From NCBI RefSeq assembly GCF_037038585.1, contig NW_027288510.1, positions 2,919,001 through 2,983,000 on the forward strand: a stretch of 64,000 nt of DNA, read 5' to 3'. Below the pieces are notes generated by a model. The model was not told the origin of the DNA. It saw only the letters and a list, made by a program, of their open reading frames with translations, and made no database searches. Source of the DNA: Patagioenas fasciata (taxonomy: Eukaryota; Chordata; Aves; Columbiformes; Columbidae). Positions 49,724-61,410 of the stretch are shown here, piece after piece; the stretch's first letter is position 1; each line of letters begins with the position of its first letter. The position numbers and the translations under genes were made by a program.

Positions 49724-50089
49724 TTTGCTTTGATATTCTTCAGTGGCTGACTCTGGGCTGTGTGAGCATCTCCATGATGTACTTTTACAACCATGTTCTC
49801 CGTACAGACAGCAACACCTTGCCACAGTTCAGCAGCCTCTTGGAAAGTAAATGTGGAAAAGCAAGATGTGCGGTTCCAGCCATCTGGATGATAAACGAAG
49901 ATCAATACTAACATGACCATCTGGACGGTCAAAGACATAATACTAACATAATAACATAGAACGGGCCTTGGACAGAGTACTTTGAAGTACGTTTCTCATA
50001 ACTGTAAAAAGTTATAGCCCAGACTTGTGAGAATGGGATCTCGGGCCGGATAACCGCCCCCAAGTGCATGGCATGTGTGAATGTCCTTG
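49724..50089 (-). CDS. Candidate exon: signal peptide plus possible ZP-like N-terminus
   Basis: Reading leftwards, a pyrimidine-rich acceptor (gttcacag) precedes a stretch with an in-frame Met, the hydrophobic segment MVMLVLIFVYHPDGWNRTSC, and then VAVCTENMVVKVHHG. It ends at ACACAG|GTATGT near 49,724. The V-x-C-x-E-x-M-V-V-x-V pattern resembles the start of a zona-pellucida (ZP-N) module, and the hydrophobic segment could be a signal peptide. I found no later ZP exon to the left. It could be a lone exon remnant or an unrelated secreted protein; the ZP idea is weak. Confidence 0.3.
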
Positions 50090-50205
50090 GGCCTGGTCTG
50101 TGAACGAGTGGGAACGTAACTGAAATAAACATCACATGAGTTTAGTGTGTTTTTAATAACAATTACTGGAAAAACATCTTATGTAACATCTTGGTCCAGG
50201 CCCAC
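49846..50205 (-). repeat. Right arm of a ~370-bp inverted repeat
   Basis: Counterpart of 44,738-45,112 in inverse orientation. Together the arms bracket about 4.7 kb that shows no ERV sequence and holds the candidate secreted-protein gene. The arms could be two copies of one exon/promoter region or of an unrecognised element. Confidence 0.85.
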
Positions 50206-51600
50206 ATCTGTCCCCAAGGAACGTATTTTGGTGTTGGGGCAGGGGAGGAGCACAGACAGGCAGCCCGGACCCCTGGGTCCTCTGCCCTGCTCGGGGAGGG
50301 GAGGTCGTTCCCTGTATGATGGGCTCAGCACTCCTGGGCTCACAGGAGATGTCACCCCCTCCAGAAGCCATCTGCTGTTCACAAGGCCACCAGTGCAGCA
50401 AGTCAACATTCATTTGATGCAACCAGTCTGTTAGAGCCAGTAATCCTGTGTAAAATCGATGCAAAATTACCACTGTGCTTAACTACAATGTGCCATGGAA
50501 CAACCAGGCACTGACAAATCTCTCTGTTTTCCCTGGGAAATCACATTTGTGGCACTTTTACCCCCAAATCTCAGCAGCAGCGTTTGTTAACACCGGTTAA
50601 CAGCTTTGGGTACCCAGAGCTGCCTTCAGCTCACGTGAAAACGTCTCCTCGTAACGCCCAGCGTGAGCCCAAGAATGACGCCTCCCCAACGCCCAAACTG
50701 AGGAACCTCAAGCAGTGCCCCCTTCTCCAAGGGCTGCGTTACAATCTGTGACAGAAAGGGGCTTCCACAGCCTGTAAAAGCTCCACAAGGAACTGGAGAT
50801 TCCTGGGTCTCAGAGTAATTCTAGAGCTCAAGTGGTGACAGCCATCAGCTCCAGCTCAGACAATACATGCCAACGCCCATCACTGACCCAGGAAGGCAGC
50901 TCTTCCTGTCCTGCCCAACGCCTTCAAATCCAGCACACTTTGTCCCTCCAACAGGAGGCAGCTGATTGATTTCTAACACCACTCTTCTCTGTCTACTTCG
51001 AGATGAACCAGACATACGTTATACAAGCAACCAAGTCCCCGCCTGGAAGCAGCGGAGCCTTTTGCCTTCTCCTTCCCACCCCACTTTGCAGGAGAAGGAA
51101 AACAAACGGCAGAAGAGACGCTGAGAAATTCAACCACCACATGGAGAGGGAACCTTTGAGAGCGGGAAAACTTATCCGTACAATGGAGAGAGCTACGCTG
51201 AATGAATAACACTGAAAACGAACCCTTCTTGCAGGGTAAAGTGCACAGCAATTCAAGACCTGCTGAACAGACCCCTGCCATTCTCAGCAATAAACAACCC
51301 CCAAGGCTCAACCAGCCAGCCAGGGTCACTGCTCTAAATCCAAGCGCAGCTGCACCGACCTGAGCCAGCACGGACACAGCCGCCTCCCTTGGCCCACACG
51401 AAGCTGCACAGGCCACGCGCTGCTCCAACAGGAACGTGCTGGGGACACCCGGGTTTCTCATGGCGGCCTCTGCGCTGTCACCTGCACAAAGCACCAAGAG
51501 ACCGGCAGCTGTGGGCTCAGCTCCGGGGGTTCCCGGAACCGGGGTCTCCAAGGGCCCGTTCGCACACGGACCCTTGTGCGCGCGCCCCGACCGCGGGCGC
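50206..51600. other. No gene recognised
   Basis: Mixed-composition DNA. A 219-codon minus-strand open frame (50973-51632) runs out of the GC-rich block at 51.6 kb, but it has no recognisable domain. A CRE/ATF-like 'tgacgcaatt' near 51,864 (minus strand) could mark a promoter for a minus-strand transcript. Confidence 0.35.
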
Positions 51601-51611
51601 CTCTCCCGCCC

Positions 51612-51820
51612 CCATCCCGACCCGCCGCTCACCTCCCCGGACCCGCCGCTCGCTCCCCCGGACCCGCCGCTCGCCTCCCCGGACCCGCCGCTCGCTCCCC
51701 CGGACCCGCCGCTCCCCGCCCCGGACCCGCCGCTCGCCCCCCCGGACCCGCCGCTCGCTCCCCCGGACCCGCCGCTCGCTCCCCCGGACCCGCCGCTCGC
51801 TCCCCGGACCCGCTCAGCAG
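51612..51820. repeat. GC-rich minisatellite (18-21-bp unit)
   Basis: About ten copies of 'ggacccgccgctcgctcccc(cg)' in tandem, some shortened to 18 bp or altered to 'ctccccgcccc'. Proline/arginine-rich open frames here are only the repeat read in frame. It lies in a CpG-rich block (51.55-51.95 kb). Confidence 0.95.
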
Positions 51821-52599
51821 CCTCGGCTCAGCAGCCTCCGCTCGCCCCAGCCCTGTAGCCGGAAATTGCGTCACCGGGAGGGGCGAGCCGAGCGGCGCTG
51901 CCGGCAGGACCCCGCCAGAGCTGTCCGATTATTCGCCTGACCCGCCAAATTTTTATACGAAATGTGACTGAGTTGAACAGTTATTAAAATAACAAAGTCT
52001 CTGGCAGCCGTGCCGTCATGGTGGCTCAGAGAGTGGAAAACCCCCTGAACTGCAGGTCAGCCTCAGCTCTCAGATGAGCTCCTCCCCGCCCTCCGCACCG
52101 CTGACCCCGCAGCACAAAGCGCGACCGGCGCGTCCCGCGGGCGGACTCGGTGTCCGCGCTCGTTCGTCGCCTCCTCGCTGGCTGCAGCGGGACTGAGGGG
52201 CTGTGGGTTCCAAACCTGCGGTTTGCTGCCCTTGCACAGAGGAGAAGGCTCGGCTGCTGAGAACAGGTTCCGTGTTAAACTCGGCTGAAGAGAAGTTTCT
52301 CCTCCTGGGATCTCAGAACAGCAGCAGCTCCAAGGAACTGACAGAGCATGGGCCGCGGGCATTTCTCAGTGTCTGTGCTGAGAGGTTTGATCTGGGCGTT
52401 GTTAATGCCAGAAAGAGGTGGAAAGATAGAGAGATAAAGATGAGGGGTCGTGCTGCACAGAGTTACAGCATTTTTGCAAATGAGGAACTGAAATACGTAG
52501 CTTACGCTTTTTCTATGGATAAACAACATTTAATCCAATTCCTTAACTGTATTCCTTGAACACGTGTTCGTTAGAGCACAAGCCAAACAGCGCTGGGTG

Positions 52600-52960
52600 C
52601 ACGGGCGATTCACTCTTTGTACTGGACATTCACATTAACAGTGCTGATAGTGGTTACATCACCAATCCCGTGTCCATTTCAATTTCAATTCCCCTGGTCC
52701 TTGGGTTACTCCCCAGGTTCTTTCTCCCGTCCGTGGTCCTTTAACTCAAGAGCCGTGTGTCCACCCTTTCTCTGCAGTCCGAACGGCTGGTTCTGTAGTT
52801 AATGAGGCAAGAAAAGGTCCTTCCCATCGTGGGGTCAGAGTTTCCTCTTTCCAGGTTTTAATTAGTGCTTTATCCCCAGGTTGTATTTTATGAATCGGAA
52901 ACCCTAAAGGCAGAGTCTGATTTAAAATCTCTTTCTCCCTTCATTTAGTTCCTGCGACTA
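52600..52960 (-). mobile_element. ERV pol/env-junction fragment
   Basis: The stretch ('tggacattcacattaacagtgctgatagtggttacatcaccaatcccgtgtcc' onward) parallels 22,345-22,620 in array unit 1 and, in reverse, 55,660-55,830. It is a diverged, untranslated piece of the same ERV family, followed by an integrase-end-like phrase ('ccctaaaggcagagt') also seen at 63,304. Confidence 0.7.
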
Positions 52961-53597
52961 TAAACTTCATATGCAATTTCAATTAGCTGAGCAATAGTTA
53001 CATCCCTCAGCTCCTCCCTTTTGTAGTTTCTTACACTAATTTCAGACCCAGATCAGTCTGTGCGCAGAACAACACTGACTGCAACACAGCTAACCCAGAA
53101 TTTCACATTCACATCACTTCCCCCTCTCATTTACTCTCATGTGTACAGATGCATCTGAACGGGGAGCGTGGTGGCACTTTAATAATGGAACCGGTTCTCA
53201 TTTTGTAATTATCTCCCCGAACAAAATTCTTTTGGTACCAAATATAAACGTGCGAAGTAAAAGGCTGAGCTCAGACACGCAAACCGCACGCCAAGCTCAA
53301 ATATACAAACAGATCACAATTACATTCATTGAAGACAATATCTCGATTTTAGCCTTGCGCCTTTGGGCCGCTCGCTGCTCAGCCGGGTGGAGGCACCGCT
53401 GGGGCTCCTGACAAACAGGGCAGTGCGGCTGGAGCCCCATCGGCACCCGCCCCGCTGCTCCAGCGAGCTGGGCTGGGCAAGGCTTTGATTGGTGTCCATC
53501 TGGGTGATACAACTGTTATCCCAAAACCAGGGGTCTGTACTCGGTGTGCACACGGAAGAAAAGCCACATTTAGTACACCGAGATGAGACACAGCCTG

Positions 53598-54044
53598 TCA
53601 AAAGCAGCACGAAAAACACACGTTCTCACTGTTTTCCCTACACACTACACTGAATTCTAAACAATGTAGCCTTGTATTAACTTTCCAAACATTAACATAA
53701 TGTGTTTTCCAGTAAAACATAGGCTGTGTTGTAAATCCAAAGCGAGTAATGCCATGGTTTGCACAGTTCTGATGTGAATATTGGTGTTTGTGCCCAGCAA
53801 CACATTGTATTTCATTGTGAATGCGCCAGAATATTTCCGGTCTGACTTTGTGTTGTACAGATAATGTCAGATTGGTTTTAGATCGTGTGGGTTCAAGGTT
53901 TGCACAGCTGAACGTGCTGCCGTGGTGTGCGTCTGTCTGTCCAGAGCCGGTAACGTGTATGTTTGTACAGCTTGTGTGTGATTTCTGTTTCTTGCAATAA
54001 CAATTGTTTGGAGTGTGGTTTTTGCCATTTTCACATTGTATCAC
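53598..54044 (-). other. 148-codon Cys-rich open frame of unknown origin
   Basis: A continuous minus-strand frame has about a dozen cysteines, many histidines and N-glycosylation sequons (NHT, NLT). It sits among ERV fragments, so it could be a surface-glycoprotein remnant. I recognise no domain, the frame begins without a visible signal peptide, and chance cannot be excluded. Confidence 0.25.
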
Positions 54045-54805
54045 TCAGCTCTTGTTTTTCAATGCTTTTTTTTTTGCCTAATGGTTTTTGGAAAAGTTCT
54101 CAAAAACCACTGAGAAACCGTTATTGTTAAACTTGGTGCTGTTTCTTTCTTGTGAGTTGGGGCTTCAAAGAAATACCCAAACCAATACATTCCATACATT
54201 TGGAAGACAGTTCTGTGCAGCTAAATGATTCCTTTTCTTGTCCTTAAATACTTGGGCATTTGTGCTAGAACTGTGTAACAGGAGTGATATTGTTGGGGCA
54301 CCTCTGAGTGTAAGTTTGTCTTGGATAGATTGCCATGAATGTAGACACTGCTGCTCCACAAAGTGATGTTCTGAAGTTCTGCATTTGATCTTTTCACTTC
54401 ATCTGATGGAGCAGTGGAGTTTAATCATTTGTCTGCAAATGAAACTCCCTAAAAGGCAGTGTACAGGGAACCTGCGGCAGGGAGCTCCTGATTCCCACCT
54501 GACTCCTCCAAAGGCCTCTCTTAAAAGTGAACAAAAGCCAACAAAAGCTGCGGCCCCTCCCTCCTGGGCCACTGCGGTGGGCGCCTCCCCTGAGACCACA
54601 GGAAGGTCCAGGCTCCTTGTCCTGAGTGGTCAGGGCATCGCTGGCAGGTGGCACCTGCTCGCCTGCTCAGGGCCACTCTTGGGTGCCTTCATGGCCCAAA
54701 ATCCCCGGGGATGCCACAGGGCCACCCACTTTTTCCTCGCAGAGGGCACCAGTGCCCAGGAGGCCTGGACATAGAGGTGGGCAGGGAAATGGAGATAGGC
54801 TGGTG

Positions 54806-55335
54806 TCGAGGGTTAAGATTGCGGGGTGACAATCAAACCCTGGCAGATGTGTTGTCAACCTCCTCTCTCCCCCACTTCCCCCTTTTGCCCCTCCCTCTCC
54901 CCCCTTCCCACTCAGCACAGGTGATTGAGAGGGAAAGAAGGACAGAGAGAAGAGAGTTGGAAAAGTTCAAGATGTTTTACTAATGCTACTGATAAGAATA
55001 GAGAAAATAACACAAATATACAAAACCAATCTTGAAAGTCTCAGCAACTGCAGAGCCAGCACCCAAAGTCCTGGACTGGACTCTGCAGCCAACCGGAGCT
55101 GGATTCAGTCTCTCACTGGCCTCCGTTCGCAGGGACGACCAGCAAGGTCCTCTCCTGATGTCGGCCATAAGCAGAAGGGAAGGAAAAAGGCAAAAGGGAA
55201 GGAAAAGGGACGAGATCCTCGTGATCTCCCGCTTTTATATGAAGTATTCACGTGAATGGAATGTTATACACAGTTGGTCATCAGTTTCTCGTTGCCCCTC
55301 TCGTGAGATGTCCATCCGTGCTTATCAATAAGTTT
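54806..55335. mobile_element. ERV LTR
   Basis: This LTR-like block starts TGTCGAGGGTTAAGATTG. It contains a C-rich tract, the segment also found in intron 6 of the RGL1-like copies, and 'cttttatatgaagtattcacgtg', and ends near 'ttatcaataagtttt'. No adjoining gag was recognised. Its right part is repeated in inverse orientation at 55,481-55,632. Confidence 0.6.
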
Positions 55336-55632
55336 TCATTCCATTGCTACGTTTATGTCCTGGTTTTGTTAAAAACAAGTTTCTCTTTTAGTGAATTTGC
55401 CTGTCAGCTAAAGCCTTCATGTCAACTGCATTTTCCTGGAGAACCCAACACATGTTTTGGTTAAACCCAGCAAGGGAATGCAAACTTATTGATAAGCACG
55501 GATGGACATCTCGCGAGGGGGGCAATGAGAAAACTGATGACTGAGCGACTGACCAATGGTGAATAACATTCTGTTCACGTGAATACTTCATATAAAAGTG
55601 GGAGATCACGAGGATCTCGCCCCTTTTCCCTT
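55201..55632. repeat. Inverted LTR segments (arms 55,201-55,335 and 55,481-55,632)
   Basis: The left arm 'gacgagatcctcgtgatctcccgcttttatatgaag...cttatcaataag' recurs as reverse complement 'cttattgataagcacgg...gatcacgaggatctcgcc', with about 145 bp between the arms. It could fold into a large hairpin. Confidence 0.85.
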
Positions 55633-55639
55633 TTCCCTT

Positions 55640-57258
55640 TCTTTCCTCATGGCCTTTTTCTTGTTTTGTTAACTACAGAACCAGCTGTTTGGAGGGCAGA
55701 GAAAAGATGGACACACGTCTCTCAAGCTAAAGGACCCCTGACGGAAGAAAGAACCTTGAAAGTATCTCAAGAACCGGGCAAACTGAAATTGAAGTTGACT
55801 CGGGGTTGTAAATGGACTGTGGTATAAGCATATCCACAAAGGGAACTTACCAACAGGATTGTGTAAGAAATGTCTAAGAACAGAAGATCAGGAAACCGGG
55901 GCTCGGTTGAGGATTCCAGTTGCCACTGGAAGAATAGAAAAAAAATAGCCAAGAATGGTGGGAGGTATTTACTGAAGGGGTGAATGGGAATTTAGAGAGT
56001 CCGCCAGTGATGAAAAGAATAGAGTGCAGACAGAGAAACCAAATTCCGTGTTGCTCCTGTTGTTCCTGGGAAGTGAAGGCCAAGAGTTGGGAAACGATAA
56101 TCGCCACGCTAACGACAAAAACAGGAAAGGCGGGGACACGGCCCTCGCTGCCGAGAAGACGACGAACTCGGCTGCGGCTGCAACCTGCTCGGCCAGAGAG
56201 CGTGGAAACCTGGACCTGATCCTCTTGCCAGGAGCGGTGACTTATTCTTCCCAACTTAGCCTGGCTAATCCCTGTACCAAGTGCTACGAGCGTGTGAGAA
56301 TAGGAAGACTAACCCAGTATGATCTACATTATCACACTCGTATTAATTCTGGATGTTATGATAGAACAAAATTGGAGAAGTGTGAAATCCAAGGACAGAA
56401 ATTATGGGTAGCAACTAACCTAGAGAAAGGTGGACTCGCTGTAGGCTCTGCCTCCTGCCCTAGGGGACAACAGAGCATCTGTTTTACACAAGCTGGTAGG
56501 AGGGGCTATTCAGATGGAGGGGGAGGGCAAGACAAAACTTGAAACAGAGAGGAGTTTAATAAATGCCCCATAGGAGGAATGCAAACTTGGAAAGATGGTG
56601 AATGGCCTGCACAAAGAATATTTGAATACTATGATCCAGCCACATGGGCCCAAGATGGAAACTGGGGATCCCGTACCCCTATATATATGCTAAACCAAAT
56701 TATTCGGTTGCAAGCAGTGGTTGAAATAATAAGCAACCAGACGGCTGAGGCACCGAATCTCATAGCGAGACAATTGTCTCAGACCAGAGCTGCAGTGTAC
56801 CAAAATCAGGGAGCGTGAGATTGGCTTTTAGCTGAAGAGAGGGGGGCGTCTGTGGGAAACTGAATACTTCGGAGTGTTGTTTGGAAAGAGATAACGATGG
56901 GGAAGCCATAATGAAAATAGCAGAGGAGATAAAACGCGTTGCACATGTACCAGTACAGAAATGCAATTCTATACTTACTAGCCATTGGTGGGGTAACTTA
57001 TTTGGGGGAGCCTGGTGGAAGAAAATAGGCTTCATGATAGTATGTGCATTTCTGGGTTTACTGTTTGAGCCACGTATGACCCCCTGCTTTGTTCGGTTAA
57101 TACATTCAGTAGTCCAAGCCATGCAAATCTCAGGCACGCCTATAGATCCTGAAATGGCAGCAAAAGGAACGGGGTATAAACTAATGATTTTGAAAGATAA
57201 CACCAAACTGGACCTGGCCATCGCACTGGGAAGAAGAAACCCAAAAGGAAAGCGCTAG
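55640..57258 (+). pseudogene. env: ERV env gene, plus strand, decayed
   Basis: The order is a pol-end/env-start region (55,660-55,830), surface-subunit sequence (about 55,990-56,540, with NPCTKCYERVRIGRLTQY), then a second block (56,579-56,818). A transmembrane-subunit block (56,855-57,258) follows, with a C-x7-C-C motif (CGKLNTSECC) and a membrane anchor (KIGFMIVCAFLGLLFEP). Stops at about 56,540 and 56,818 and frame changes break it. It belongs to the same family as the minus-strand env in array units 1 and 2. It cannot make a full glycoprotein. Confidence 0.8.
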
Positions 57259-57520
57259 GAAGTGCAGTGAGCGGGGTCACCACGCCAAAGAGCGCGAGCT
57301 CCCGCTGCAGCCCAACAGATGCCATTGCTGCCGGGGCACCAGCCGCCCGGTCATCAGCTGCCCCAGAAGAGCAACACGAATGTTTTGTTCAACATGAGAA
57401 TTTGTTTGTTCTTTGAGGGAGAAAGATAAGTCTTCTCCTGTCGAAGCAGCCTTCTTACTTGTGGTCCGAGAAAAGGTTAAATAGGGAATCATCACGTTAG
57501 TACAAGAATTTACTAACCTT

Positions 57521-58075
57521 CCCGAAAAGGGGGGAACTGACAGAGGGAACTAACTAACTAACTAACCCATTATGTTAAGAAAAAACAGAACCTCGTCGAA
57601 TGCCAAGGTAAGAGGTTTTACAGCACCTAGATGTAAACTTGAGAAGACGAGATAACGAAGATTTACAGCAAAAGGGGGGAACCAGTCTGATTTCAATCGA
57701 CTTGGCAGCTTGGGTTCCAGTCCACTCAACATAATGAGCCAAAGGTAAAGAGGTCACTGTGACGAGGCTGAAGGAGCCTTCATCCAAAGACCCTCCTCAA
57801 GACCACCAGATGGCACTGCGCAGGTGCAACAGGGAGGGGTCAAGGAGGAGACTACGGAAATGATCACCTGGGACTCATTTTAAGAAGCGGGAAAGGTTAT
57901 GAATATGTAGAGGCGTTCCTGGGGTCATTATGAATACGTAACACCTTACTGTATTAAACACACCTCATTCAGCTTCTTTGGGGAACTGAGCAATTGCTGA
58001 GCTGACACCAAGTCCTGCTGTGTCCCTGTCACCCGCAGAGTGCCCGCATCCTCCCCACGGTAGCGGGCATTGTGA
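57521..58075 (+). mobile_element. Putative polypurine tract and 3' LTR of the plus-strand ERV
   Basis: Purine tracts 'gaaaaggggggaac' (57,522-57,535) and 'agcaaaaggggggaacc' (about 57,666) follow env. The downstream stretch has promoter/poly(A)-like parts ('tgtattaaacacacctcattcagcttc' at about 57,950) and a C/G-rich U5-like end. LTR borders are uncertain because no 5' LTR partner is visible. Confidence 0.4.
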
Positions 58076-58609
58076 CAAAGGTTCTATGTCAGCTGGGTGG
58101 GGCAGCCGAGCGCCCCCTAGGGGAGGGGGAGCCTGTCAGCCCCGGGCCTGTCACTGCCTGCTGTCCCCCCTGTCAGCAGCGAGGCCTCGGAAAAGTTTCC
58201 AAAACATCCCCAGACTTGGGTCCAGCGTGGCCAAAAGTCTCCAAGAGACAAGTCGGAAAGAAGGATATGGAACAAAGGAGAAAGCGAAGGGAGCAAGCCA
58301 AAGGGAGGGAAGAGGAAAATCTAGTGCCGGGCTGCAGGACTGAAATGGAGGAATGGAAAGACAAAAGCCAGGAAGCAGGAGAGTTTGAGAAAAGGAGAGA
58401 GGAAAAAAGAGACATGCAGCCAGACGAGGGGTCAGTGAGAGAGGCTGGGACAGAGAACAGGATGAGAAGGAAATAAGGCAAGGCTGGGCCAAAGGACGTT
58501 TCCTTGCTTTATATTTTCTACCACATACATCTGGAGACGAGCAGGGAAGCCATCAGACCTGATGGATTAGGCCCAAACAAAAACCCCGGCTACTTGAGAC
58601 ACTTAGACT

Positions 58610-60270
58610 AAGCCTAAAATGCAAAGATCTCTCCATAAGGATGGGTTTTATACTCTACTTCCACAATCTGCTGGCAGTACAAAAGAATAAGCGGCAGATC
58701 TACTTAGGCTGAGTCACGGTGGTTTTGTGCAGAAGGATGTGGAACAAAGGGAGAAAGCAAAGGGAGCAGGACAAAGGGAGGGAAGAGGAAAAACCAGTGC
58801 TGAGCTGCAGGACTGAAATGGAGGAGGTTTTGCATTTTCTTATGATACAGTTGTATAGGTGGCTTCAAGCCTAGACAACACGATTTCACGTTTTTCTTCT
58901 GGAGTTATGCATTTGCTGTTCTTTCTTTCTTCTTGTTCTTTTAGCAGGATCATTTTATCTGAGCATGGCAGTGGCCCTAAAGGCACTTGCTTTGATAGAG
59001 CTGTCCAATAAGGTGTTGAACAAGTCCTCGCAGACACGCAATGATGTAGCATGCTATAGAAATCAGTGCTTCTGTTACTTCGATTAAAGAAGTAATTTCT
59101 CTCAATATTCCAAACCAAGATTCTAACAATCCCATGAGTGGACTATCTACACCTGAATTCTCAGCCAATTCTTCTGCTGAAGCTGTGGTTAGACATATAT
59201 CACCTTTTTCTGCCAACATCGTATCTGGGACCATGTTATTTTCCCATGCCATTCTACTAGTAGCATCTAATTGCTTGGTGATGCATTTAACTGCTTGTCT
59301 AGTATAACTTATAAATAAATGTTATTTATCCCGTCTACATTCTTGTTTGTAGTTACCTACCAAAACAAAAAGGACTCAGAACCCGCAGCTAACTTGACTT
59401 CTTGCTTTGTGTTCCTTGGGGACTCCTCTGGGGACCCCAATCTAATTGAAATAAACCCTGTCATCAGAGGAAAGCCCTCAACTCCTTTTTCTGTTGCCCT
59501 GATGGATCACAGTGTTCAAATGCCAGGGTAAAAGGAATTTCCAATTGTACGACGTCACAGGTACCTTCCCAGTGGGGGATAAAATGGAATGAAGTGTCAT
59601 CTTCCCACAGTACCACCAAAGATCCACTCAAGAAGCATTTGAGGACATATGAGGACCAACTTCCCGTGTCTCTGCACACCTACTCATGTTCCTAGGAACT
59701 TGGTATCATTCCTGCCGCGTCGTGAGAGACAGGCAGTATGATTTTCAATTATTCCTGAAAATGCCAGGGGGATTTTGATATTTTTCCCTGCAAAGCTGGA
59801 AACAGTAGGGAGAGAGTATGACACGACTTATTTCTCCATGCCGTAGAGTCTTGGCATAAGGCTAAGACGCACTCCATCCCCTGTCAATCTTCGCTCCACC
59901 CCAGAGGGAAGGGTACCACTTGGGCCACAGGCCTTCCTGCTGCACAGGCATAGCAATTGCTCGTTTAGGCTTTGCACCATATATTTGATCCATTCTACCC
60001 AGGCATTTGTACCTCCATATATTTTGAACCTTCCCAGGGCATCTTTTCTACTAATGTCTATTTGTGATCCATAAACCCCACTTACTGAATCATCTGCTCT
60101 CTGTCTTGCAATTAGCAAAGGGTTGCACTGCAGAGACTCACATCCTGGGAGAGACTGTCCTTTAGATAGGGTCATTTTTCTTTGCAACTCTATAACCGTT
60201 CATTGCTCACTGTCCATCCCCTAAACTCTGTGCTCCAAATAACACTGTACCAGGAGGGGCAATGAGAGCA
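58610..60270 (-). pseudogene. env: ERV env remnant, minus strand, copy A
   Basis: Minus-strand reading gives a surface-subunit block (60187-59828) and a transmembrane-end block (59252-58840) with a hydrophobic anchor (LISIACYIIACLRG) and a charged tail. It is broken by stops. Copy B of the same region follows at 61,411-62,800, with offset 2,801 over the left part. A purine-rich ~100-bp segment here (58,731-58,830) also resembles 58,258-58,350. Confidence 0.7.
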
Positions 60271-61410
60271 CAGGCGGCGGCTTTCCCCGGCCCCAACCAC
60301 CGCCTGCCCGCCCCAGTCCGCCGCAGCGAGCCCGGCCGCCCATCCCCGCCCAGAGTTCCTCCCCACCCCCCGCCCCGGCCTTTCGCCAGCGAGTTCGCCT
60401 CCCCCCCGGGAAGCCGGGGCGTCCCTGCCGGCTCCGTGCCCGGGGTGGACGGGGGTGGACGGCGGGGGGGGGTGGGGGGGGGGGGGTGGACGGGGGGGGG
60501 GGGGGGCGGCACGCGGGCGTCCCGCGGTTTCTCAGCCCCGCTGTCGGAGGCCTAACCCCCTCACCTGCCCGTGCTGCCGCCTCCCGCGCTTCTTCCTCGG
60601 TGGCTCGCTCGCTCGGTCCCTCGGCCCGCTGCCCGCCCCGGCCGCGGGCTGAAGAAGAAACCGACCCCGCCAGCGGCTTTGCCTCCCCCCGGGGAGGCAC
60701 AGAGACACCGCGTCCCCGTCCCCGTCTCCCCGTCCCGGCCCGCCTGCCTCCCTGCCTACCCGCGCGCGGGGTTCCTCGGCCGATCGGCAAGACGCTCCCG
60801 CGCTGGCCTCCCCGCGACCGCCCGCCCGACGGGCTTGACTCCGAGCGACTGACCGTTGGGCACCTGGCGGGGGGCAGGGGGCCGGTTGCCGGGCGGCGGG
60901 GAGAGCGCGCATGCGCGGCGCGCGCAGTTGCCGACCCCCTCCGGCCCTTCCCGCGGGTGGGCCGGAGGGGGCGGGGGGCAAGGCGAGGGCGGGAGAGACC
61001 GCGCTTTGGGGTGCGGGCGGGGGGGGGGGGTGTTTGTGCTCGCCGTGCAGTCTGAGCCGGAACACGAAGTGAAATTATACGGCGGCGGCAGGTGCGGGTG
61101 GGGGGCACGACGACACCACCACGACCCCGCCGCCCCTGCCGAAATAAACCCCCACCAAAAAAAAAAAAACCACCGCCACGAAACCCGCATCCCCACGCCA
61201 CGCGCGAGCCCCGAAACTCCAGACACGGACTCGCCGAGCGTGTGCACGGATCGCGAGGGTCGAAAAGCTCGACTCGTAGAGTCGCGTACACTGTCCCGCA
61301 GCCACCCGCGAGAGGCTCGCTCGGTCGCGTCCAGATCCTGTCCCTGCGTAGGACCAACCGCCCCGCCGTTCCGGTTCAGTCCTTGCCCGCCGGTCCCGCT
61401 TACTTGGAGT
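60271..61410. promoter_or_regulatory. GC-rich CpG-island-like insert between the two env copies
   Basis: About 1.1 kb with dense CpG, long G-runs (60,458-60,508 and 61,016-61,030), a palindromic NRF-1-like site 'gcgcatgcgc' (about 60,907), and an A13 run at 61,158. Neither env copy contains it. It looks like a CpG-island promoter region, but I can assign no gene. The long open frames (up to 378 codons on the minus strand) are low-complexity Pro/Arg/Gly products of the base composition. Confidence 0.5.

Noticed and set aside
51389..51971. Proline/arginine-rich repeat proteins at the minisatellite
   Set aside because: They are the 18-21-bp repeat read in different frames, on both strands.
60221..61357. 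378-codon minus-strand open frame
   Set aside because: It lies wholly in extreme GC-rich DNA where stops are rare, is Pro/Arg/Gly low complexity, and overlaps equally long frames on the other strand.
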